DNA of 7,754 bases from Paenibacillus sp. GTDB lineage: Bacteria; Bacillota; Bacilli; Paenibacillales; Paenibacillaceae. The notes below the pieces were generated by a model, which ran no database searches, was not told the origin of the DNA, and saw nothing but the letters and a program-made list of their open reading frames with translations. Positions 1 through 5,253 of the stretch are shown here, one piece after another. Each line of letters opens with the position of its first letter. The stretch's first letter is position 1. A program made the translations under genes and the position numbers. The stretch is taken from positions 1 through 7,754 of the forward strand of contig JAQSXN010000162.1 in NCBI GenBank assembly GCA_029256665.1, in the 5' to 3' direction.

Positions 1-150
1 CCCTACGAAACGGAGATCAGCGCAAGACTCCGGGAAGCGGCAGAGGATCTGGCCGTTGGCGGCCTCGACGTGAACTCGGCGATCCGCAAGGCGACGGAAG
101 CGATCAACAAGGATGTCGCAACGTTAAGAACGACTTTAGGGGAGTATTGA
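1..150 (+). CDS. Extracellular solute-binding protein, C-terminal fragment (5' end outside window)
   Basis: Only the last 49 residues and the TGA stop lie in the window. The reading frame starts at base 1 and is open to the left edge. Its identity comes from the complete lipoprotein encoded at 1551-2924: the fragment aligns without gaps to that protein's last 49 residues with 42 identities (my own count), including the shared stretch AIRKATEAINKDV. It is therefore the end of a family 1 (sugar-type, UgpB-like) ABC substrate-binding protein, whose role is to capture a solute outside the membrane and deliver it to an ABC permease not seen here. The stop is 35 bases before the monooxygenase start at 186, so the two are probably co-transcribed. 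It is cut by the window edge, with no sign of being a pseudogene. The family call is firm by homology to the neighbour; the ligand is unknown. Confidence 0.85.
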   Translation, partial: PYETEISARLREAAEDLAVGGLDVNSAIRKATEAINKDVATLRTTLGEY

Positions 151-172
151 TCCACAAAAATCCATTGACGTT

Positions 173-179
173 GGGAGAG
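173..179 (+). promoter_or_regulatory. Ribosome binding site deciding the LLM1 start
   Basis: GGGAGAG ends six bases before ATG 186. The open frame extends upstream to a TTG at 147 that overlaps the previous stop (TATTGA), but the purine run at 138-144 is only two bases from that TTG, too close to serve it. The extra 13 residues also have no counterpart in the paralogue at 5254. ATG 186 is therefore preferred. Confidence 0.65.
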
Positions 180-185
180 ATTGGC

Positions 186-1511
186 ATGAGCAGAAATGGC
201 AATCGCCGCTTGCATTTGAACGCTTTTTTGTACGGGACGGGTCATCATGAAGCATCGTGGAGGCTGCCTGACGCCCAGCCGGAGAAAAACCTGGATTTTG
301 GCCATGTGCTGGGGATCGTGCAAACGGCTGAGCGGGGACTGATGGATTCCGTGTTCCTAGCCGATGGCTATAGCGGCCGATCCAACAAGCTGGAGCCGTT
401 CACGGAGTTGTCCGCGCTGGCGAGCCGAACGAAACATATCGGCTTGATCGCCACGGTCGGAACGACGTATAACGAGCCCTTCCACGTTGCCCGCAAGTTC
501 GCTTCGCTGGATCACATCAGCAAAGGGAGAGCCGGCTGGAACATCGTCACCGGCGCGGGATCCGCGGCGCATAATTTCGGCAGAACCGAGCATCCCGAGC
601 ATTCGCTCCGTTACGAAGAGGCGGACGAATTCGTCGATATCGTGAAACGGCTCTGGGACAGCTGGGAAGATGACGCGGTCGTTAACGACAAGTCGGCGGG
701 CATCCGGATCGCGCCGGACAAAGTGCGCGCCATCGATCATAAGGGCAAATATTATTCGGTCAAAGGGCCGCTGACGATCGCCCGGCCGCCGCAGGGGTAT
801 CCCGTGCTGGTGCAAGCCGGTTCTTCGGAAAGCGGCAAAGAATTCGCGGCCAAGGTTGCGGAGCTTGTCTTCACGGCGCATCAAAGTCTGGAAAGCGCGC
901 AATCGTTCTACGTGGACGTGAAGGCGAGACTGGCGAAGTACGGCAGGAAGCCGGAGGATCTGCTTATCCTTCCCGGCATCAGTCCCGTGCTGGCGGAGAC
1001 GGAAGCGGAAGCCAAGGAGCTCGAAAACGAGCTATTCCTTTGCATCGACAAGGATGCCGTTATTAGGCGGTTGTCGGAACGGCTCGGCATCGAGTTGTCC
1101 TTGCGCGACCTTGATGAACCGTTGTCCATCGAAGGGGCGAGAGCCACGGAAGAGGTTAACGGCAACAAAAGCCGGCATCAGCTTATCCTGGATTTGATCG
1201 ATGACGAGCGGCCGACCTTAAGACAATTGATTAACAGGCTGGCGGGCGCCAGAGGGCATTTCACGTTTACCGGCACGCCGGTTCAGCTTGCCGACGTGAT
1301 CGAAACCTGGTTTCTGAACGGCGCGGCCGACGGCTTTAACGTCATGCCGCAAATCTATCCTAGCGGACTGGAGATCTTCGTGGATAAAGTCATACCCGAA
1401 TTGCAGAATCGAGGCTTGTTCCGAACGTCCTACGAAGGAGAAACGCTCAGAGACCGTCTCGGTCTGGGCAGACCCGGAGGCGCGCTGCATCCGGTTCAAG
1501 CGCTACGTTGA
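186..1511 (+). CDS. LLM-class FMN-dependent monooxygenase, NtaA/SnaA/DszA family (LLM1)
   Basis: Bacterial luciferase-like TIM-barrel monooxygenase of 441 residues, in the size range of NtaA, DszA and the Bacillus YxeK/YtnJ proteins. These enzymes use FMNH2 from a separate reductase and O2 to cleave C-N or C-S bonds in the cytoplasm. Visible family marks are the N-terminal beta strand followed by GTGHHEASW (residues 17-25), EPFTELSAL near 70, TTYNEPFHVARKFASLDHIS from 93, the WNIVTG flavin-site motif at 118-123, the FMN-phosphate loop QAGSSESGKEFAA at 210-222, and the C-terminal DGFNVMP and PELQNRGLFR segments. ATG 186 has a good ribosome binding site. It sits between two related solute-binding lipoprotein genes, which suggests that its substrate is imported by that transporter. 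It has no reductase beside it and may rely on the one at 4449. The family is certain; the substrate (sulfonate, thioether, amino-polycarboxylate or other) is not determined. Confidence 0.93.
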   Translation: MSRNGNRRLHLNAFLYGTGHHEASWRLPDAQPEKNLDFGHVLGIVQTAERGLMDSVFLADGYSGRSNKLEPFTELSALASRTKHIGLIATVGTTYNEPFHVARKFASLDHISKGRAGWNIVTGAGSAAHNFGRTEHPEHSLRYEEADEFVDIVKRLWDSWEDDAVVNDKSAGIRIAPDKVRAIDHKGKYYSVKGPLTIARPPQGYPVLVQAGSSESGKEFAAKVAELVFTAHQSLESAQSFYVDVKARLAKYGRKPEDLLILPGISPVLAETEAEAKELENELFLCIDKDAVIRRLSERLGIELSLRDLDEPLSIEGARATEEVNGNKSRHQLILDLIDDERPTLRQLINRLAGARGHFTFTGTPVQLADVIETWFLNGAADGFNVMPQIYPSGLEIFVDKVIPELQNRGLFRTSYEGETLRDRLGLGRPGGALHPVQALR

Positions 1512-1550
1512 GTACGTTCATTGCGGAAACCAAAAGGAGTGATTGCGATC

Positions 1551-2924
1551 ATGAAGAAGATCACGTACGCCAGTACTTCACTGCTGCTGTTAGCTATGCT
1601 AACGGCCTGCGCAAGCAACGGGGGCGAAGTAATCGATATGCCGAAAGGAGCGGGCTCAGCGGAAACGGATAAGCCGGCCGAAGTGCAGGCATCGTTCAAG
1701 AAGCTGGGCGACGAGCCGCTTACGTTGACGTTCTACAATACGAGCGGCACCTTCCCGGATGTCGAATTCAATACCCTCATCGCCGATCCGATCAAGAAAA
1801 AGTATCCCAACGTCACGATCGAGCGCATTACTCCGGCGGCGTCCACCACGCTCGAGGAAGTATTGTCGACGCACACGCCGGACATTATCTACTCTTCTTC
1901 TTCTTCGCATCAAAAAGTGGTCAGAACGGGCGCTTTCGAAGATCTGAGAGAATTGATCAAGCGCCACGATTTCGACGAAAGCCGCCTCAAGCCGATTCTT
2001 TACGATTACATCAAGGAGATCACGCCGGGCGACGAAATCGTCGCGATCCCGTTTAACGCCAATCAGCACATTCTCTATTACAACAAAGATATTTTCGATA
2101 AGTTCGGCGTCGCATACCCGACCGACAAACAGCTGACATGGGACGAAATTTTGGAGCTCGCGACCAAGCTGACCCGCACGGAGAACGGCGTCAATTACGT
2201 CGGTCTCGCCGTCGACAACTTGACTGGATTGTCCAAAGGTCTGGGCTTGCCTTATCTGGATCGCGAAACGGGCAATGCAGCGCTCGACACGCCGGAATGG
2301 CTGCGCATATTCGAATTGCAGAAAAAAATTTACGAGATCCCCGGCTATGTGTCGCAGGACGGCACGTGGAACTGGGGCCGGGATCACTTCATGAAGGACC
2401 AGACGATCGCGCTTCGAGTATCCTGGCTCGCCAACATGGTGGGGCCGCTGGAAGAGCTGCGGCAGCAAGGCGTGGAGTTCAACTGGGATATCGCTCCGGC
2501 GCCGAACTTCGAGGATCAGCTGGGCAAGACGCGCGAGGCCCAAATCCACTCGTTGTCGGTGAACAGCCAAAGCAAGCATAAAGACGAGGCGTTCCAGGTC
2601 ATCGCCGAAATTCTGTCGGACGAGGGACAGAGGATTCTGTCCAGGAACGGGCGGGTTCCGGCCATTATCAATCCGGAGCTGGAGAAGGAGTACGGTCTGG
2701 ACATCCCGGTGCTGCAAGGCAAGGCGGTGCAGAACGTATTCGTCGGCGAGCCGTTGCAGGAGCACTACATCCATCCGTACGAGCTGGAAATTTCGGCTAG
2801 GCTGACGGAGGCCGCGGAGGATCTGGCCGTTAAGGGGCTAGACGTCAATTCGGCGATCCGCAAGGCGACGGAGGCGATCAATAAGGACGTGGAGACGCTC
2901 CGAACGACGATCGGAGCGCCGTAA
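1551..2924 (+). CDS. ABC transporter extracellular solute-binding lipoprotein, family 1 (sugar-type)
   Basis: A 457-residue secreted lipoprotein that would bind a solute outside the membrane and hand it to an ABC permease pair not present in the window. The N-terminus has a lysine pair, a hydrophobic core (LLLLAML) and the lipobox L17-T-A-C20, so Cys20 is the predicted lipidated first mature residue. Family 1 marks include the hinge-region segment YYNKDIFDKFG (176-186) followed by TWDE (196-199), and a tryptophan-rich GTWNWG (271-276) of the kind that often stacks on sugars. ATG 1551 is chosen over an upstream TTG at 1521 because it has an AAAGGAG site at 1533-1539 and gives a proper signal peptide. 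It follows LLM1 by 39 bases and is the last gene of its operon. It is closely related to the truncated protein ending at 150, so the locus carries two such binding proteins. Sugar-like ligand is inference from family only. Confidence 0.92.
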   Translation: MKKITYASTSLLLLAMLTACASNGGEVIDMPKGAGSAETDKPAEVQASFKKLGDEPLTLTFYNTSGTFPDVEFNTLIADPIKKKYPNVTIERITPAASTTLEEVLSTHTPDIIYSSSSSHQKVVRTGAFEDLRELIKRHDFDESRLKPILYDYIKEITPGDEIVAIPFNANQHILYYNKDIFDKFGVAYPTDKQLTWDEILELATKLTRTENGVNYVGLAVDNLTGLSKGLGLPYLDRETGNAALDTPEWLRIFELQKKIYEIPGYVSQDGTWNWGRDHFMKDQTIALRVSWLANMVGPLEELRQQGVEFNWDIAPAPNFEDQLGKTREAQIHSLSVNSQSKHKDEAFQVIAEILSDEGQRILSRNGRVPAIINPELEKEYGLDIPVLQGKAVQNVFVGEPLQEHYIHPYELEISARLTEAAEDLAVKGLDVNSAIRKATEAINKDVETLRTTIGAP

Positions 2925-2948
2925 CGATATTAACGAGATTGTCCAAAT

Positions 2949-2979
2949 GCTCGCTTCCCCATAACGAAGCGGGCTTTTT
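2949..2979 (+). terminator. Rho-independent terminator of the SBP/LLM1 operon
   Basis: GCTCGCTTC (2949-2957) pairs with GAAGCGGGC (2966-2974) over nine base pairs including one G-T wobble, with an 8-base loop and then TTTTT (2975-2979). It lies 24 bases after the lipoprotein stop. A further small hairpin CCTCG/CGAGG at 2982-2996 follows directly. Confidence 0.85.
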
Positions 2980-3026
2980 GCCCTCGCTTATCGAGGTTGA
3001 ACACGAACCTAGAGGAAGCTCAATAG

Positions 3027-3070
3027 GCAAAGCAAAGACAGGGTGTTAGACACCTCTTCTTTTGCTTTGC
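3027..3070 (-). terminator. Inverted repeat over the 3' end of the - strand flavoprotein gene, possible terminator
   Basis: GCAAAGCAAA (3027-3036) is perfectly complementary to TTTGCTTTGC (3061-3070), and a second small hairpin, GGTGT/ACACC with a TAG loop (3042-3054), is nested inside. The structure includes the TAA stop (3046-3048) and the last codons of the - strand gene. Read on the - strand it is not followed by a clean T tract, so calling it a terminator is tentative. It may instead stabilise the mRNA 3' end. Confidence 0.4.
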
Positions 3071-4191
3071 TCTTGCGTTTGACGAATATGGGGGATGATG
3101 GAGCGGCAGGCTTGGCGCAAGCCGGCCACGAAGCCGAAAGCGGGTCCATGCGTATGGCTGGCGAGAGGTCCGGCGAAGTAGAGTCCGGGGACGCTGCTCT
3201 CGAATCGTTCGCTGAGCAGGGGGAAATGGGGGTAGCCTTCTTCTCTGTCGATGGCTTCGAGCAAGGCGCGGCCGATGAACGGAAGTTTGTCGAGGTTAAT
3301 ACGATACCCGGTCGCGCATAAGACGTGATCGACGACGCGCTTGTCCCCGCCTGACAAGGTCAGACGGACCTGCCCGCCGGCGATGACTTCGGCATGCTCG
3401 ATCGAGGCATTGCCGGTGGCTTTCACTTTGCCGTCCACGTAAGGCTTAAGAAACAAGGCGACGCTTCCCTTGCGCGGCGTATTCCAGCGCTCCCGCTTCT
3501 GCTCGAGCGGCAGTCCGTAGAATTGCTCGGAGGATTCGATCAGCTTGAGGCCGGACGAGGTATTGTCTTCTCCGGCGAACTGAACCTCTTCCCCGCGGAA
3601 CAGCAATTCGGCTTCGCTTCCCGCCATATGCAGCAGAGCGGCGGTTTCCCATGCGCTTTGGCCGCTGCCGACGACCGCGACTTTGCGACCTCGAAAGCGG
3701 GTAAATTCGGTTTGTCCGAACGTATGGCTGACAAGGGATGCGGGCAGCGATGAGAATGTCTCCGGCGTATAGCTGAAATGCTGCAGCCCCGTGGCGACCA
3801 CGGCATTGGCTCCCCAGTAGCGGTTGCCCGAATTCGTCATGACGGCATAGGCGGAGTCGACGTAGTCGATGCGCGAGACAAGCTCCGGGGTGAATGCAAT
3901 GCCCGTCTTGCGCGCGAACCAAAAGGCGTATTCGACAAAGGACGGCCGCGGAAACGGCGAGATAAGCTCCGTGCCCGTCTCCAAGCCGAACCGATCGATG
4001 GTCCACTTATCCGCAGGATCGGAGAGGCTGATGAAACGGGGATTCGTGCGGATGAACATGTTCTGGGGCATCTTGCTGCTCCAAAAGCGCATAGGCTCTC
4101 CCAGCAAATCGTAGGATAAACCTTGCGCCTCGGCGTGCGCGGCGAGCGAGATGCCGTAAGGCCCCGCACCGATAATGATTAAATCGACCAT
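3046..4191 (-). CDS. FAD-dependent NAD(P)H flavoprotein monooxygenase-like protein
   Basis: A 381-residue two-dinucleotide-fold flavoprotein. It has an FAD-binding Rossmann motif GAGPYG at 8-13 straight after the first strand, an ATG-type motif VVATGL at 131-136, an NAD(P)H-binding GSGQSAWE at 175-182, a second ATG motif CATGYRIN at 292-299, and the C-terminal YFAGP (338-342) with HTHGPAFGF that closes the FAD site. This order is typical of class B flavin monooxygenases and the related lysine/ornithine N-hydroxylases, which oxidise N, S or carbonyl groups. The Baeyer-Villiger signature FxGxxxHxxxW is not evident. The start at 4191 has TAGGAG nine bases upstream (4201-4206 on the complement). 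It is transcribed alone, divergently from the reductase operon and convergent with the lipoprotein operon. Its role could be to pre-oxidise the substrate (for example at sulfur) before LLM cleavage, but this is inference from position. A thioredoxin-reductase-like or other pyridine nucleotide oxidoreductase function is less likely because no redox CxxC is seen. Confidence 0.85.
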   Translation of the reverse strand: MVDLIIIGAGPYGISLAAHAEAQGLSYDLLGEPMRFWSSKMPQNMFIRTNPRFISLSDPADKWTIDRFGLETGTELISPFPRPSFVEYAFWFARKTGIAFTPELVSRIDYVDSAYAVMTNSGNRYWGANAVVATGLQHFSYTPETFSSLPASLVSHTFGQTEFTRFRGRKVAVVGSGQSAWETAALLHMAGSEAELLFRGEEVQFAGEDNTSSGLKLIESSEQFYGLPLEQKRERWNTPRKGSVALFLKPYVDGKVKATGNASIEHAEVIAGGQVRLTLSGGDKRVVDHVLCATGYRINLDKLPFIGRALLEAIDREEGYPHFPLLSERFESSVPGLYFAGPLASHTHGPAFGFVAGLRQACRSIIPHIRQTQEQSKRRGV

Positions 4192-4200
4192 GCCAAATCA

Positions 4201-4206
4201 CTCCTA
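4201..4206 (-). promoter_or_regulatory. Ribosome binding site of the flavoprotein gene
   Basis: On the - strand TAGGAG lies nine bases before ATG 4191. This is the standard Firmicute spacing and fixes the start, which also places the FAD motif close to the N-terminus as expected. Confidence 0.75.
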
Positions 4207-4223
4207 GTAGCGAATGATAGAAT

Positions 4224-4243
4224 ATACCAAGAATTATAATCGG
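4224..4243. promoter_or_regulatory. Candidate operator copy 1 (ATACC..GAAT..AATCGG)
   Basis: ATACC at 4224-4228, GAAT at 4231-4234 and AATCGG at 4238-4243 occur in the same order and orientation as in the element at 4343-4360 next to the opposite promoter, with two more bases between the halves here. It covers the -10 and the expected transcription start of the - strand gene, a suitable place for repressor binding. The regulator is not identified. Confidence 0.35.
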
Positions 4244-4260
4244 TTTACTTTGAAAAGCAA
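4233..4260 (-). promoter_or_regulatory. Candidate sigma-A promoter for the flavoprotein gene
   Basis: On the - strand a perfect TATAAT (+ coordinates 4233-4238) lies 16 bases from a weak -35 TTGCTT (4255-4260). Predicted transcription would start near 4226, leaving a leader of about 35 bases. The -10 sits in the short palindrome ATTATAAT and overlaps the candidate operator at 4224-4243. The -35 matches consensus only in TTG, so the promoter may be weak or may need an activator. Confidence 0.5.
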
Positions 4261-4292
4261 CCACGTCATTCGTAATTTAAACATTTGCCTTA

Positions 4293-4321
4293 TTGACAAC
4301 TAATGACTTCCGTGATAATTT
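4293..4321 (+). promoter_or_regulatory. Sigma-A promoter for the reductase-LLM2-AKR operon
   Basis: A perfect -35 TTGACA (4293-4298) is followed by 17 bases and TAATTT (4316-4321), with an extended -10 TG at 4313-4314. An alternative -10, GATAAT (4314-4319), would leave a 15-base spacer. Transcription should start at about 4327, leaving an untranslated leader of roughly 120 bases before ATG 4449. Confidence 0.7.
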
Positions 4322-4330
4322 GGGTGTAGA

Positions 4331-4369
4331 ATACCATATTAAATACCTTGGAATAATCGGAATTATACC
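4331..4369 (+). promoter_or_regulatory. Repeated ATACC / GGAAT motifs in the leader, candidate operator copy 2
   Basis: ATACC occurs three times on the same strand (4331-4335, 4343-4347, 4365-4369), and GGAATAAT (4350-4357) and GGAATTAT (4359-4366) form a 9-base direct repeat between the last two. The part at 4343-4360 matches the element at the - strand promoter. Its place just after the transcription start suits a roadblock repressor site. GGAAT-bearing operators recall, from memory only, those of the sulfur regulator CymR (Rrf2 family); this is unproven. Confidence 0.35.
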
Positions 4370-4380
4370 GCGACCGGTCA

Positions 4381-4419
4381 ACCGGAGACACCAGCTTCAT
4401 GTGTCTCCGGTTTTTTTTT
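4381..4419 (+). terminator. Strong intrinsic terminator in the operon leader (attenuator or end of a short RNA)
   Basis: ACCGGAGACAC (4381-4391) pairs perfectly over 11 bases with GTGTCTCCGGT (4401-4411), the loop is CAGCTTCAT, and a run of nine T begins at 4411. It is downstream of the + promoter and 29 bases before the first gene, so it can only act on that promoter or on read-through from the left. This is the layout of a transcription attenuator or of a small RNA of about 90 bases. Confidence 0.85.
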
Positions 4420-4433
4420 GAAATGAAAAACAT

Positions 4434-4439
4434 GGGAGG
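4434..4439 (+). promoter_or_regulatory. Ribosome binding site of the flavin reductase gene
   Basis: GGGAGG lies nine bases before ATG 4449. It is outside the terminator hairpin, so control in the leader is more likely at transcription than at translation. Confidence 0.7.
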
Positions 4440-4448
4440 CTGAACAGG

Positions 4449-5201
4449 ATGAACGAAACGATCGAGCTGCTGCGGAAACACCGCTCCATTAGGCGATATA
4501 AGGATACCGACGTCCCCGAGGAGCATCTGCGGGAAATTATCGTCACGGCGCAGGCCGCGCCTACGTCCTCGAACATTCAAGCTTACAGCGTGGTAGCGGT
4601 GAGGGATCCGGAGAAAAGGCGGAAGTTCGCGGAATTGGCCGGCAATCAGCAGCAAGTCGCGGAAACGCCGGTGTTTCTCGTGTGGTGCGCCGACCTCAAC
4701 AAAATCCGTTCGGCGGTCCGGCTGCACGAAGATACGGAGCTAAGCCAGAACGTGGAGCTGTTCCTTCTGGCGACGATCGATGCGGCATTGGCCGCGCAGA
4801 ACGCGACCGTCGCCGCGGAATCGCTGGGTTACGGGACGGTCTACATCGGAGGCATCCGCAATAATCCGCAGGCCGCGACGGATTTACTGGAGCTGCCGCC
4901 GCTCGTCTATCCGGTTTTCGGCTTATGCGTGGGCGTACCGGCGCAGGATCCCGACATTCGGCCCAGATTGCCGATCGGCGCCGTATATCACCGGGAAACC
5001 TACAGCGAGTATGGGCTGGAGGACGAAATTCGGGCATACGACGAAACGATGAGCCATTATTACGCGACGCGCAAGGGCGGCGGCAAAGGCGGCGAGGATG
5101 AAACGAAGTGGTCGAAGGAAATGTGGAGAAGGTTCGATGGCAAGCGTCAACGCGACCATATGCACGACTTCCTGCACCGCAGGGGGTTCGAGCTGAAGTA
5201 A
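4449..5201 (+). CDS. NADPH-dependent FMN reductase / oxygen-insensitive nitroreductase, NfsA/NfrA family
   Basis: A 250-residue FMN-bound nitroreductase-fold enzyme of the NfsA/FRP/NfrA type (members run to about 240-250 residues), normally a cytoplasmic homodimer. It transfers hydride from NADPH to flavins, nitroaromatics or quinones. Visible marks are the FMN-phosphate motif HRSIRRYKD (11-19), APTSSNIQAYS (37-47) at the flavin pocket, the GGIRN loop (134-138), and RPRLP (171-175), which in this family contacts the FMN phosphate. It is the first gene after the leader terminator and lies 52 bases before LLM2. Family knowledge says LLM monooxygenases of the NtaA type need free reduced FMN from such a partner, so its likely job here is to supply FMNH2 to LLM2 and perhaps LLM1. 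A detoxifying nitroreductase role is the alternative. Sure of the family, fairly sure of the reductase role. Confidence 0.92.
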   Translation: MNETIELLRKHRSIRRYKDTDVPEEHLREIIVTAQAAPTSSNIQAYSVVAVRDPEKRRKFAELAGNQQQVAETPVFLVWCADLNKIRSAVRLHEDTELSQNVELFLLATIDAALAAQNATVAAESLGYGTVYIGGIRNNPQAATDLLELPPLVYPVFGLCVGVPAQDPDIRPRLPIGAVYHRETYSEYGLEDEIRAYDETMSHYYATRKGGGKGGEDETKWSKEMWRRFDGKRQRDHMHDFLHRRGFELK

Positions 5202-5240
5202 CGGACTCTGATGGGCAGGAATCTTTTAACCTATAGAAAA

Positions 5241-5247
5241 AGAGGTG
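5241..5247 (+). promoter_or_regulatory. Ribosome binding site deciding the LLM2 start
   Basis: AGAGGTG ends six bases before ATG 5254. The frame could begin at GTG 5245, but that codon is inside this purine-rich site, so ATG 5254 is the better start. Confidence 0.7.
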
Positions 5248-5253
5248 CAGATC

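Noticed and set aside
147..185. TTG start at 147 overlapping the preceding stop, as translational coupling for LLM1
   Set aside because: The purine run is only two bases from it, the added 13 residues have no match in LLM2, and ATG 186 has a properly spaced site.
1521..1550. TTG 1521 as start of the solute-binding protein
   Set aside because: It would put ten residues before a textbook lipoprotein signal peptide, and the AAAGGAG site lies inside that extension in front of ATG 1551.
1893..1910. TCT/TTC triplet repeat giving a serine run in the lipoprotein
   Set aside because: It is short and in frame within conserved-looking protein, so there is no good case for phase variation.
1656..2774. 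Long - strand open frame of about 370 codons opposite the lipoprotein gene
   Set aside because: It is a shadow of the high-GC coding strand: arginine/valine-rich low-information product, no ribosome binding site, and the + strand gene has clear family motifs.
4326..4420. T-box leader, prompted by ACCGCGACC near 4368
   Set aside because: The leader is far too short for a T-box specifier stem, and the AGGGTGG part of the T-box sequence is missing.
4326..4420. SAM (S-box) or FMN riboswitch, expected for sulfur or flavin genes
   Set aside because: None of the conserved core sequences I know for these is present and the length is too small.
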